NCBI RefSeq assembly: GCF_002953715.1
Contig: NZ_CP025012.1
Location: 2,170,001 to 2,234,000, forward strand
Origin: Rhizobium leguminosarum
GTDB taxonomy: Bacteria; Pseudomonadota; Alphaproteobacteria; Rhizobiales; Rhizobiaceae
Reading direction: 5' to 3'
Length of the DNA stretch: 64,000 nucleotides
Part shown: positions 36,570-45,244 of the stretch, piece by piece
How positions within the stretch are numbered: the stretch's first letter is position 1
How the letters are laid out: each line of letters begins with the position of its first letter
Position numbers and translations under genes: made by a program
Notes under the pieces: model-generated
The model's input: the letters and a program-made list of their open reading frames with translations, nothing else
Told to the model about the DNA's origin: nothing
Databases searched by the model: none

Positions 36570-37393
36570 CCGGGCATCTGGCGATAAGCTCGCTGCGCGG
36601 CGGCGCCATCGATGCGATCTCTTCCGCCGATCTCGACCGCAAGACGGCACTTGCGCAGGAAAGCGCCACCCGCTGGTTCGCCCGCCGGGTGTCGCTGCGC
36701 TCGCCGCTCGATGCGGCGCTGCCCGACAGGCCCGGCCGTCCTGACAAACCGGTGCTGACGCCGCCGACCCAGGTGGAGAAGCGCTCGCTGCATACGCTCA
36801 AAGGACGGATCGCTTTGCTCCACGCCATCGCCCATATCGAGCTCAACGCCGTCGATCTGGCCCTCGATATCGTTGCGCGATTCGCGACCGAGCAGGTGCC
36901 GAATTCCTTTTTCGACGGCTGGATGCAGGTCGCCTTCGAGGAGGCGAAGCATTTCCGCATGGTCCGCGCCAGGCTCAACGATCTCGGTGCTGATTATGGT
37001 GATCTACCCGCGCATGACGGGCTCTGGCAGGCCGCCCATTCGACGCGCAACGATCTGACGGCAAGGCTCGCCGTTGTGCCGCTGATTCTGGAAGCCCGCG
37101 GCCTCGACGTTACGCCGTCGCTGCAGGCGAAGATGCGCCGGACCGGCGATCTCGAAAGTGCCGATGTCCTCGACGTCATCTACAACGACGAGAAAGGCCA
37201 TGTCGCCGTCGGTGCCAAATGGTTCCGCTTCCTCTGCGCCCGCGAGAAGCGCGACCCTGCAAAAGCCTTCCAGGAGCTGGTGCGGGCCAATTTCCGCGGA
37301 CCACTGAAGCCGCCCTTCAACGACCTTGCCCGCGCCGAAGCCGGGCTGACGCCGTCCTTCTACCGATCGCTGGCATCGATCAGCCACGCTTGA
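36566..37393 (+). CDS. Ferritin-like DUF455 protein
   Basis: 275 residues, GTG start overlapping the bcp stop by four bases. The protein is helical with metal-type motifs in ferritin-like order: HAIAHIELNAVDLALD near residue 92, FEEAKHFRMV near 125 and YNDEKGHVAVGAKWF near 208. Di-iron or related oxygenase activity, similar to MiaE-like folds, is plausible but the substrate is unknown. Tight coupling to a peroxiredoxin suggests a link with oxidative stress. Confidence 0.88.
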   Translation: MTGHLAISSLRGGAIDAISSADLDRKTALAQESATRWFARRVSLRSPLDAALPDRPGRPDKPVLTPPTQVEKRSLHTLKGRIALLHAIAHIELNAVDLALDIVARFATEQVPNSFFDGWMQVAFEEAKHFRMVRARLNDLGADYGDLPAHDGLWQAAHSTRNDLTARLAVVPLILEARGLDVTPSLQAKMRRTGDLESADVLDVIYNDEKGHVAVGAKWFRFLCAREKRDPAKAFQELVRANFRGPLKPPFNDLARAEAGLTPSFYRSLASISHA

Positions 37394-37517
37394 AATGTCC
37401 CGGGATGCTATGCATGCCCGCCATTTATGATGCGACAGCGACAATGAAAGCATTCATTAACCATAACAGTGTCTAATTTTCCGAAAGAGGCGTAGAGCAT
37501 CAATCGGGAGAGCCTGC

Positions 37518-38837
37518 GTGAACAGCGGACATCAGCACCGGGTATTCGGCAGGCGGGCACAGGAACATATCCTCATCCTCGCAAGCGGCGACAAGGTCCG
37601 CCATATGACGGTCCGGCCCTGGATGGCAGCGCTTGCCTTCTGCTTCGTCGGCGTCTTCTCGATCGGCTACCTCTTGGCCACGTCCTATCTCGTGCTGCGC
37701 GACGACCTGATCGGCGCCACCATGGCCCGCCAGGCCCGCATGCAGCACGATTATGAAGACCGCATCGCCGCGCTTCGCGCCCAGGTCGACCGCATCACCT
37801 CCCGCCAGCTTCTCGACCAGCAGGTGGTTGAAGACAAGGTCGACAAGCTGATGGAGCAGCAGATGGCGCTCACCTCGCGCCATGGCAAGCTCGACAATCT
37901 GCTCGACCGGGCCGAAAGCTCCGGCCTGACGGAAAAGGATGGCGCCCTGCCTTCGCCGTCTTCGCCCGTTCAGTCCTATGGCCCCGATATCAAGGACAAG
38001 CGTGCGTCACTCACCGGTAGCGGCATCGAGGCGATCGAGAAACAGCTGGCGAGCGGCACGCCCGCCGATGCGACGCCCGATAATTCGACGCTTGCCTATG
38101 TGCCGGCCACCGACACGGTCGGCGACCGTGCCGACCGCATCTTCTCCAAGGTGACGCTGTCGCTGAAAGATGTCGAACAGGATCAGCGCAGCCGTGTCGA
38201 ACAGCTGACGAGCGACGCCGGCAATGCCGCCAATGCCATCGAGACCGTGCTGACCCGCTTCAAGATTCCGATGCCCGAGACCGCTGCCAGGAAAGACGAT
38301 GACGATGCAGTCGGCGGCCCTTATGTCGAGCCCGAAAGCAACGACGACTTCAACAATTCTCTGGTCGCGCTTGACGGCGCGCTGACCCGCCTCGAAGAGG
38401 TGCGCAGTACCGCCGAATCCCTGCCTTTCCGCAATCCCGCTATCGGCAAGGATGTGACCAGCCCGTTCGGCAATCGACGTGACCCTTTCCTCGGACGTCT
38501 CGCGCTCCATTCCGGCATCGACTTCCGCTTTTCGCCGGGCGAAAGGATCCGCCCGACGGCCCCCGGCAAGGTGATTTCGGCCGGCTGGACCGGCGGCTAC
38601 GGCAACATGGTCGAGATCGATCACGGCAACGGCATCTCGACGCGCTACGGGCATATGTCCCAGGTCCTGGTCAAGGTCGGCGACACAGTCGATCGCAATG
38701 ACGTCATCGGCCTTGCCGGCAGCACCGGCCGCTCGACGGGCACGCACCTGCATTATGAAGTGCGCCAGGACGGCCACGCGGTCGATCCAGTATATTTCAT
38801 GAATGCCGGCCTTAAACTCGCCACCTATATCAAGTAA
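37518..38837 (+). CDS. Membrane-anchored M23 peptidoglycan endopeptidase
   Basis: 439 residues, GTG start at 37518 with GGGAGAG upstream. A cytoplasmic N-terminus of about 35 residues precedes one membrane helix (about 36-60) and a coiled coil (about 75-130). A Pro/Ser-rich linker follows. The LytM/M23 domain covers about 315-435 with zinc ligands in HSGIDFRF and GTHLHYEV. It should cleave peptide cross-links of peptidoglycan. Layout resembles RgsM of Sinorhizobium, needed for polar growth; orthology is a guess. Confidence 0.9.
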   Translation: MNSGHQHRVFGRRAQEHILILASGDKVRHMTVRPWMAALAFCFVGVFSIGYLLATSYLVLRDDLIGATMARQARMQHDYEDRIAALRAQVDRITSRQLLDQQVVEDKVDKLMEQQMALTSRHGKLDNLLDRAESSGLTEKDGALPSPSSPVQSYGPDIKDKRASLTGSGIEAIEKQLASGTPADATPDNSTLAYVPATDTVGDRADRIFSKVTLSLKDVEQDQRSRVEQLTSDAGNAANAIETVLTRFKIPMPETAARKDDDDAVGGPYVEPESNDDFNNSLVALDGALTRLEEVRSTAESLPFRNPAIGKDVTSPFGNRRDPFLGRLALHSGIDFRFSPGERIRPTAPGKVISAGWTGGYGNMVEIDHGNGISTRYGHMSQVLVKVGDTVDRNDVIGLAGSTGRSTGTHLHYEVRQDGHAVDPVYFMNAGLKLATYIK

Positions 38838-38975
38838 CTCCTGCCCGGTAACCAACGCTTCACTCTGCAATGGGCGCGGCGTCTCTATTTCTTGACTTGC
38901 CGGCCATTCGGGGCTATGTCGCGCTGCATTGCGGCATGCAATCCCGCCGACTCGTTCAGAGCTCGGCCGAACGGA

Positions 38976-40538
38976 ATGGAAACAGTTTTCCCTTTGACGA
39001 CATTTGCTGACCTTGGCTTAAGCCAAAAAGTGCTATCCGCTGTTACGGACGCGGGCTACACGATCCCAACGCCTATTCAGGCGGGCGCTATCCCGTTTGC
39101 GCTCGAGCGCCGCGATATTTGCGGTATCGCGCAGACCGGCACTGGCAAGACGGCATCCTTCGTTCTGCCGATGCTGTCGCTTCTGGAGAAGGGCCGTGCG
39201 CGTGCGCGCATGCCCCGCACGCTGATCCTCGAGCCGACGCGCGAACTCGCCGCCCAGGTCGCCGAGAATTTCGAGAAATACGGCAAGAACCACCGCCTGA
39301 ACGTCGCCCTTCTGATCGGCGGCGTTTCTTTCGAGGACCAGGACCGCAAGCTCGAGCGCGGCGCCGATGTGCTGATCTGCACGCCCGGTCGCCTGCTCGA
39401 CCATTTCGAGCGCGGCAAGCTGCTGATGAGCGGCGTCGAGATCCTCGTCATCGACGAGGCCGACCGGATGCTCGACATGGGGTTCATCCCCGATATCGAA
39501 CGCATCGCCAAGATGATCCCGTTCACCCGCCAGACGCTGTTCTTCTCGGCAACCATGCCGTCGGAGATTCAGAAGCTCGCCGACCGCTTCCTGCAGAATC
39601 CCGAGCGCATCGAGGTCGCAAAGCCGGCCTCGGCTGCCGCGACGGTGACCCAGCGCTTCGTTGCTTCGCACGGTAAGGATTACGAGAAGCGAGCGGTGCT
39701 GCGCGAACTCGTCCGCGCCCAGACCGAGCTCAAGAACGCTATCGTCTTCTGCAACCGCAAGAAGGATGTAGCCGATCTCTTCCGCTCGCTTGAACGCCAC
39801 GGCTTCTCCGTCGGCGCCCTGCATGGCGATATGGACCAGCGTTCCCGCACGATGACGCTGCAGAGCTTCCGCGACGGCAACCTCCAGCTTCTGGTGGCCT
39901 CCGACGTCGCCGCCCGCGGCCTCGACATTCCCGATGTCAGCCACGTCTTCAATTTCGACGTGCCGATCCATTCCGAGGATTACGTCCACCGTATCGGCCG
40001 CACCGGCCGTGCCGGCCGCTCGGGTGCCGCCTTCACCTTGGTCACCAAGCGCGATACCAAATTTGTCGACGCCATCGAGAAGCTGATCGGCGAAAAGGTC
40101 GAATGGCTGAGCGGCGACCTGAATTCCCTGCCGCCGGCAGAAGAAAGCAGGGAAACTGAACGACCGCGCCGCAACAGCCGCGAGCGTGGCGCCAGAGATG
40201 GCGCAACCCGAGATCGCGCGCCGAGAGAGAGCGGCGACAGGGATCATGGCCGCGGGCGCGGCAGTCGCAGCGCTGCGAGTCATAAATCTGACAACGACGT
40301 ACAGGATAATGGCGTCAACGTGATCGAAGCAGCACCAGTAAAGGCCGACATCGTGAAGAACGAGCGCAAAGCAGAGCAGAAGCCGCAGAACAATGCGCGT
40401 AACAATCGGCCTTACCCGGCAAATGATGACAGCCGCGACCGCCGCCGTCATCGCGATCACGACGACGGCCCTACTCCGATCGGCTTCGGCGACGATATCC
40501 CCGCCTTCATGCTGATCGCCGGCAGCGCCAAGGTCTGA
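38976..40538 (+). CDS. rhlE: DEAD-box RNA helicase (RhlE-like)
   Basis: 520 residues from the ATG at 38976 (METVFPLTTF). Motifs in order: Q motif (TPIQAGAIP), I AQTGTGKT, Ia PTRELAAQ, II DEADRMLDMGF, III SAT, V ARGLDIPDV and VI HRIGRTGRAGR. The C-terminal 140 residues are low-complexity, rich in Arg, Asp, Asn and Glu, as in RhlE tails that bind RNA. The role is remodelling of RNA, for example in ribosome assembly or cold growth. The Nudix gene follows after 7 bases. Confidence 0.93.
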   Translation: METVFPLTTFADLGLSQKVLSAVTDAGYTIPTPIQAGAIPFALERRDICGIAQTGTGKTASFVLPMLSLLEKGRARARMPRTLILEPTRELAAQVAENFEKYGKNHRLNVALLIGGVSFEDQDRKLERGADVLICTPGRLLDHFERGKLLMSGVEILVIDEADRMLDMGFIPDIERIAKMIPFTRQTLFFSATMPSEIQKLADRFLQNPERIEVAKPASAAATVTQRFVASHGKDYEKRAVLRELVRAQTELKNAIVFCNRKKDVADLFRSLERHGFSVGALHGDMDQRSRTMTLQSFRDGNLQLLVASDVAARGLDIPDVSHVFNFDVPIHSEDYVHRIGRTGRAGRSGAAFTLVTKRDTKFVDAIEKLIGEKVEWLSGDLNSLPPAEESRETERPRRNSRERGARDGATRDRAPRESGDRDHGRGRGSRSAASHKSDNDVQDNGVNVIEAAPVKADIVKNERKAEQKPQNNARNNRPYPANDDSRDRRRHRDHDDGPTPIGFGDDIPAFMLIAGSAKV

Positions 40539-40545
40539 ACTTCCA

Positions 40546-40968
40546 GTGGGCAGGCCCGGCATTGATTTTCCGGGTTTCGGCGTCGGTCTGGTGATTCTGC
40601 GCGACGCCAGGATCCTTCTCTACAAACGCATGCGTCCACCTGAAGCCGGCTATTGGAACATCGTCGGCGGCAAGGTCGATCATATGGAGCCGGCTGAAGA
40701 AGCTGCGCGCCGCGAGGCCGAAGAGGAAACCGGCCTGACAATCGGCCGCATCGAGCGCCTCTGCATGAGCGAGCAGATCATCGAGGCCGATCGCCAACAC
40801 TGGATTTCGATCCTCTATCTCGCCCGCGACGTCGAGGGCGAGCCCCAATTGACCGAACCGGACAAGCTTTCGGATTTCGGCTGGTTTCCCCTGACCGATC
40901 TGCCCGAACCGCTGTCGGCCTTCACCAAGGCTGCCATAGCAGCCTTGCCGACTGCCGAACGCGGCTAG
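40546..40968 (+). CDS. Nudix hydrolase
   Basis: 140 residues, GTG start at 40546, 7 nt after the helicase stop. The Nudix box is complete: it starts GGKVDHMEPAEEAARREA near residue 45 and ends EEETGL near 66, with the metal-binding glutamates. Nudix enzymes hydrolyse nucleoside diphosphates linked to another group. Substrate unknown. Its stop abuts the stop of the convergent TfoX gene. Confidence 0.92.
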   Translation: MGRPGIDFPGFGVGLVILRDARILLYKRMRPPEAGYWNIVGGKVDHMEPAEEAARREAEEETGLTIGRIERLCMSEQIIEADRQHWISILYLARDVEGEPQLTEPDKLSDFGWFPLTDLPEPLSAFTKAAIAALPTAERG

Positions 40969-41286
40969 TCATTCGGCGCGAAGCGACGCCTCATAGGCAA
41001 GCCGCACCCATTTCGCCATCAGATCGGGATCGTCGTAGGCCTCGTCGGGAATCGACCAATAGGGCATTTTTACCGGCTTGCCTTTCTTGCCCTCATAGGT
41101 CCACTGCGTGGCGCCGGCAGCGGCAAATTCCGGGGCGCTTGTCTCGTCGGCCTTAAGCAGCATCTCGTCACGCACTTCAAGCGCGATGATGCGCCCGAGA
41201 TGATAGATGCCTTTGCCACCGAACATGCGCTTGACCGTAACGGGGCCGAGCCCCTGAAACATTTCCTCGATCCCGGCATTGTCCAT
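40969..41286 (-). CDS. TfoX N-terminal domain protein
   Basis: 105 residues covering only a TfoX N-terminal-type domain. VKRMFGGKGIYHLGRIIALEV near residue 18 and LKADETSAPEF near 43 are the family core. Full-length TfoX/Sxy regulates competence in gammaproteobacteria, but single-domain versions in rhizobia have no known role. It is convergent with the Nudix gene, sharing no bases. Confidence 0.88.
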   Translation of the reverse strand: MDNAGIEEMFQGLGPVTVKRMFGGKGIYHLGRIIALEVRDEMLLKADETSAPEFAAAGATQWTYEGKKGKPVKMPYWSIPDEAYDDPDLMAKWVRLAYEASLRAE

Positions 41287-41340
41287 TCTCTATTCCCTCG
41301 AAATCTCGGCCACCCCAGCGCGATGCGTAGTTTCAAAGTG

Positions 41341-41384
41341 TGAGAGCGTCCTTGGTGCATCCGAAAGGACGCACGGCGCTCTCA
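41341..41384. repeat. Palindromic hairpin element
   Basis: Outer arms TGAGAGCG and CGCTCTCA enclose an inner GCGTCCTT/AAGGACGC stem. It lies directly after the flavin reductase gene end. It could act as a weak terminator or be another dispersed palindrome. Confidence 0.55.
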
Positions 41385-41879
41385 TCACAGCGCGTGATAA
41401 TCCCGGTTCATATAGATGAGCGCCGGGTGTTTTTCGCTGAAGCGGACGGCAGCGACCTCGCCGAAGATGACATTGTGCGTCGGCATTTCCTTGATATCGA
41501 TCACCCGGCAATCGAAAGCTGCAAGCGCGTCGGCGAGCACGGGCGCACCGGTGGCAAGCATATCGAAACGGGCGCTGCCGAAACGGTCGTCATTGGCAAG
41601 CGACGTGCGCCCGGAAAAGGCATCGGCAACGCCCTGATGATGGGCGCCGAGCGTGTTCAGCGCGAAAATGCCGCTGCGAAAGAAGATCTCGTTCTTCGGA
41701 TTGGTGTTGTTGAGGCAGATCAGCACCGAGGCCGGATTGTCCGAAACCGAGCAGGCGGCCGTGATGGTGACGCCGCGGCGCAGCTCGCCCATCGCCGTCG
41801 TCACGAGCTGCACATGGCCGGCATAACGGCTCATGGCATCGCGATAAAGGCCGGGGTCGATATGCTGCCTGTTCAACAC
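41385..41879 (-). CDS. Flavin reductase-like FMN-binding protein
   Basis: 164 residues of the flavin-reductase-like family, usually the small component of two-component monooxygenases. YAGHVQLVTTAMGELRRGVT near residue 19, CSVSDNPASVLICLNN near 43 and FALNTLGAHHQGVADAFSG near 72 are typical of FMN-binding split-barrel reductases. The large monooxygenase partner is not in the window. It stands alone, divergent from the substrate-binding protein gene. Confidence 0.9.
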   Translation of the reverse strand: MLNRQHIDPGLYRDAMSRYAGHVQLVTTAMGELRRGVTITAACSVSDNPASVLICLNNTNPKNEIFFRSGIFALNTLGAHHQGVADAFSGRTSLANDDRFGSARFDMLATGAPVLADALAAFDCRVIDIKEMPTHNVIFGEVAAVRFSEKHPALIYMNRDYHAL

Positions 41880-42061
41880 CTGCTTCTCCGTGCGCGCGCT
41901 TTATGCCTGGATTGTCTTTCCATCGCGCCAATATGGCGAGCATCGGTTACCTTTTCTACAATAGGACCGGTGAAAAGCGCTGTGTTGCGCTTGTTTTTCT
42001 TTGACGATCGCGGCCTTGCGGATAAAAGGGCATGGACGATGGCTAGGGATCTCCGCCTTTC

Positions 42062-43144
42062 ATGATCAACCTGCGTGGCATAGCAGCTTTTCTGGCGCTG
42101 CTGGGAGCGGCGGCGCAAGGCCATGCGGCCGGCGTGACAATCGGCGTCGTCGCCCCTCAGAACGGCCCGCTTGCCCTGCTCGGCGCCCAGATTACCGCCG
42201 GTGCCGGCTTCGAGATTCAGCAGTCAGGAAATACTCTGGTCGCCATCAACGAGACCTGCGAGGACAATAGCGGTGCTGCGGTCGCCGATGCGCTTGTCAA
42301 TGCCAAGGTGCAGGTCGCGATCGGCTTTCTCTGCAGCGAAACGCTGGAAGGCGCGCTGCCGAAGCTGAAGGATGCCAGCATTCCCGCGATCACCGTCTCG
42401 GTGCGCTCCCGCATCCTCATGGAGGATGCGTTGAAGAACGGCTGGCCGCTCTTCCGGGCAGCACCCGCCGACGGTGCCGAGGCGGCAAAGATCATCGAGG
42501 CGATCTTGAAGGACTGGGCCGCCGATCCGATCGCCCTGATCGAAGACGGCACCATTCATGGCCGCGAACTGACGGAAGCGGTGCGCAATGCGCTGGAGCA
42601 GAACGGCCTGAAGCCGGTCTTTACCGATACCTACCGGCCGGGACAGGAGCAGCAGATTGCCCTCGTTCGCCGCCTGAAACGGGCGGGTGCCACCCGGGTC
42701 TTCATCGGCGGCGACCGCAACGACGTTGCCGCCATCGCCCGCGACGCCAAGGCGGAGAATATCCCGCTGTCCATCCTCGGCGGCGATGCCATGCGCGCTG
42801 CCGACCAGCCGCTGCCGCTTAATTCAGGCGTGCGCGCTGTCGCCCTGCCCGAATATGCCGTTCTACCGGAAGGCACAGCTGCGGCCGAGGCGCTGCGCGC
42901 CAAAGGCATCGAGCCGGAAGGTTATGTCCTGCCGTCGCTGGCTGCGGCACTTATTGCCGGCCAGGCGGGACAAGCCGCCGCTGCGGCGGGCAAGCCACTG
43001 CAGGAGGCACTTCTCGGTACGACATTCCAGACGCCGGTCGGCGCCATCGCCTTCACCGATGCGCATGAACTTTCGCAAAACCCCTACCGCCTGCTTGAAT
43101 GGCGGGGCAACGGCTTTTTTCCACCTGCCGCGCCGACGCAATGA
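42062..43144 (+). CDS. Periplasmic branched-chain amino acid-type binding protein
   Basis: 360 residues. A signal peptide ends near AAQGHAA. The mature protein has the type I periplasmic-binding fold: GVTIGVVAPQNGPLALLGAQ near residue 24, ALIEDGTIHGRELTEAV near 158 and GATRVFIGGDRNDVAAIA near 214. It belongs to the LivJ/receptor-like ABC substrate-binding group. No permease or ATPase lies next to it, so it may be an orphan binding protein. The ligand is unknown. Confidence 0.88.
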   Translation: MINLRGIAAFLALLGAAAQGHAAGVTIGVVAPQNGPLALLGAQITAGAGFEIQQSGNTLVAINETCEDNSGAAVADALVNAKVQVAIGFLCSETLEGALPKLKDASIPAITVSVRSRILMEDALKNGWPLFRAAPADGAEAAKIIEAILKDWAADPIALIEDGTIHGRELTEAVRNALEQNGLKPVFTDTYRPGQEQQIALVRRLKRAGATRVFIGGDRNDVAAIARDAKAENIPLSILGGDAMRAADQPLPLNSGVRAVALPEYAVLPEGTAAAEALRAKGIEPEGYVLPSLAAALIAGQAGQAAAAAGKPLQEALLGTTFQTPVGAIAFTDAHELSQNPYRLLEWRGNGFFPPAAPTQ

Positions 43145-43208
43145 ACGGTGAGGCTGCCTTGAATTCGGGCGCCGCGGTCAAATGGCGGCCCATACGGAGT
43201 AAGATTTG

Positions 43209-43886
43209 ATGACGCTGCCCATTCGCATTGCCCCCTCGATCCTCGCGGCGGATTTCGCCAGGCTCGGCGAGGAGGTGCGCGACGTGACGGCCGCTGGCGC
43301 CGACTGGATCCATCTCGACGTCATGGACGGACATTTCGTGCCGAACATCTCCTTCGGCCCCGATGTCATCAAGTCGCTGCGCTCCTATACTTCAGCCACC
43401 TTCGACTGCCACCTGATGATCTCTCCGGTCGACGACTATCTCGAAGCCTTCGCCAAGGCCGGCTGCGACCGCATTACCGTCCATGCCGAAGCCGGACCGC
43501 ATCTGCACCGCTCGCTGCAGACCATCCGCAATCTCGGCAAGAAGGTCGGCGTGACGATCAATCCGGCGACGCCGCTCAGCGCTATCGAAAACGTGCTCGA
43601 CGATGTCGATCTCATCCTGATCATGTCGGTCAATCCCGGTTTCGGCGGGCAGAAATTCATTCCGGCGATGGCGAAGAAGATCGCGGCGGCGAAGTCACTG
43701 ATCGGTGATCGGCCGATCGAACTCGAGGTCGACGGCGGCGTCACGGTGGAAACGGCGCCTGATATCGCCCGGGCGGGCGGCAACGTTCTCGTCGCCGGCT
43801 CGGCAATTTTCAAGGGCGATACGGTCGAGGATTATCGCCGGACCGTCGCCGATCTGCGTCAGGCAGCCGAAGGGGCACGAGCATGA
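43209..43886 (+). CDS. rpe: Ribulose-phosphate 3-epimerase
   Basis: 225 residues from the ATG at 43209 (GGAG upstream; a TTG directly before it is possible). It interconverts ribulose 5-phosphate and xylulose 5-phosphate. [18 protein letters not shown] near residue 6, [18 protein letters not shown] near 32, [12 protein letters not shown] near 141 and LEVDGGV near 175 give the TIM-barrel metal and phosphate sites. Its stop overlaps the next gene's start (ATGA). Confidence 0.96.
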   Translation: MTLPIRIAPSILAADFARLGEEVRDVTAAGADWIHLDVMDGHFVPNISFGPDVIKSLRSYTSATFDCHLMISPVDDYLEAFAKAGCDRITVHAEAGPHLHRSLQTIRNLGKKVGVTINPATPLSAIENVLDDVDLILIMSVNPGFGGQKFIPAMAKKIAAAKSLIGDRPIELEVDGGVTVETAPDIARAGGNVLVAGSAIFKGDTVEDYRRTVADLRQAAEGARA

Positions 43887-44608
43887 AGAAACGTCTGATC
43901 ATCGGTGGCATGCTTGCTGTCGCATTTGCCGGATTGCCTAGTCTGTCACTTGCCGGCGACATCGCAAACATCCAGCCGATCGGCTTTTCCGCCGACGGTA
44001 AGGTCTTCGGATTTCAGGAATTCGGCATCGAGGAGAGCGGCAACCTTCCCTACTCCAACACCTATTTTGTTGATACCGAAGACGGCCACTATCTCGAGGG
44101 CACGCCCTTCCATACCGAGCTGACCGACAAGGACGCCAATCTCTCCAAGGCGCGGCGGCAGAACCTGACGGCGGCCCGCAGCCAGATGGACAAATATGAT
44201 CTGCTGACCAATCCCGGCTTGATCGCTGCCTTCAATCCGCCGACCGAACTCGGCTCGCCGTCGAAGACGATCCGCTACACGACGCTTGCGACCGACGGCC
44301 CGCCGAAAGCGCCGTATACGCTCTCACTCGGTGAGATGCCGGTGCCGACGCCGAAGGATTGCGTTGCGGTCGACAAGCGGGTCATCGGTTTCAGCCTGCA
44401 GATGATCGAAAAGGAAGGCGCTCCGAACCGACAGGCAGCGCGCCAGGCCACCGCGGTTCCGGCCGAGCGCGCATGTTCGGTCGAATACCGGATCGGCGGC
44501 GCCGTGGTCTACCAGCCGGAAGCCGGAAACCAGGTCCATATCGCACTCGTCCTGGCCTTCGATGCAGACAGGAACGGACGCTGGATCGCCGTTCCGGTTC
44601 ATCCCTGA
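43883..44608 (+). CDS. Secreted DUF2259 protein
   Basis: 241 residues, start overlapping the rpe stop by four bases. A signal peptide ([20 protein letters not shown]) ends near LAGDIA. The mature part ([20 protein letters not shown] near residue 29, then long beta-rich sequence) matches DUF2259, a periplasmic family of unknown role. Translational coupling to rpe and to the next membrane protein suggests a small operon, though the functional link is unclear. Confidence 0.82.
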   Translation: MKKRLIIGGMLAVAFAGLPSLSLAGDIANIQPIGFSADGKVFGFQEFGIEESGNLPYSNTYFVDTEDGHYLEGTPFHTELTDKDANLSKARRQNLTAARSQMDKYDLLTNPGLIAAFNPPTELGSPSKTIRYTTLATDGPPKAPYTLSLGEMPVPTPKDCVAVDKRVIGFSLQMIEKEGAPNRQAARQATAVPAERACSVEYRIGGAVVYQPEAGNQVHIALVLAFDADRNGRWIAVPVHP

Positions 44609-44610
44609 GC

Positions 44611-45126
44611 ATGGATCGCCCGAGGACGGATCGCCCCCGGATGGATCGTCTAAGAGCTGCACGGCCGCCCTACCCCGATCTGATTGCCGGCGCGTTGCTT
44701 TGGGGCATGCAGATGCTCGCCGCCGCCATGCTCGGCCTTTTCCTGCGCAACGGCCTGCAGACGAGCCGACTGGCCGAGATCGCCGCTCTCTATTTCGCCG
44801 GCGGCCTGTTTGCCTGGCCGTTCGCCATGCCGGTCGCCCGCTTCCTCGCCTTTGACAGGCCGCTGGAAACGCGTTTTGCCGCGTTTTTCGTGACGCTGAC
44901 GGCGGCCACTATCCTGATGACCGCCTTCCTTTTCGCCATGGAATACCGGATGTTCTATTCGCGTTGGCATGCACCCTTCGGCAGTATCGTCTGGGCTTTC
45001 CAGTTCGTCTTCACCAGTATCAGCGCCGTCTACCAGTTCCTGGTGATCGGCCTGCGCCTCTTCTTGCCGCTCGGCCTCGTCTGTCTTGTCGCAAGCAGCT
45101 ATCATCTTGCCAAACGCATGCGTTGA
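44611..45126 (+). CDS. Hypothetical four-helix membrane protein
   Basis: 171 residues from the ATG at 44611, 2 nt after the previous stop; ATG 44641 is an alternative and removes a 10-residue repeat. Residues 1-15 are a pentapeptide repeated three times (MDRPR, TDRPR, MDRLR) from a 15-bp DNA repeat. About four membrane helices follow (ALLWGMQMLAAAMLGLFL near 28 and others). No family recognised. It follows rpe and the DUF2259 gene in the same operon. Confidence 0.75.
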   Translation: MDRPRTDRPRMDRLRAARPPYPDLIAGALLWGMQMLAAAMLGLFLRNGLQTSRLAEIAALYFAGGLFAWPFAMPVARFLAFDRPLETRFAAFFVTLTAATILMTAFLFAMEYRMFYSRWHAPFGSIVWAFQFVFTSISAVYQFLVIGLRLFLPLGLVCLVASSYHLAKRMR

Positions 45127-45157
45127 GATTGCCGCCCGTCTTTGCTACAGGGGCGCT

Positions 45158-45206
45158 AAAGCAATTCCAGCAAAAGTGTGCAGCGGTTTTGCGTCCGGAA
45201 TTGCGT
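45158..45206. repeat. Palindromic intergenic repeat, GCAATTCC family
   Basis: Arms GCAATTCC and GGAATTGC with an inner GCAAAA/TTTTGC stem and the AGTGTGCAGCGGTTTTGCG core, a widespread rhizobial type. It lies in the 118-nt gap before purB. Confidence 0.75.
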
Positions 45207-45244
45207 CTTAAACGCTCAACCTCTTGAAGTGAAGGCAGCCGCCC

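Noticed and set aside
39033..40562. 509-codon open frame on the minus strand
   Set aside because: Antisense to the DEAD-box helicase; a GC-driven shadow.
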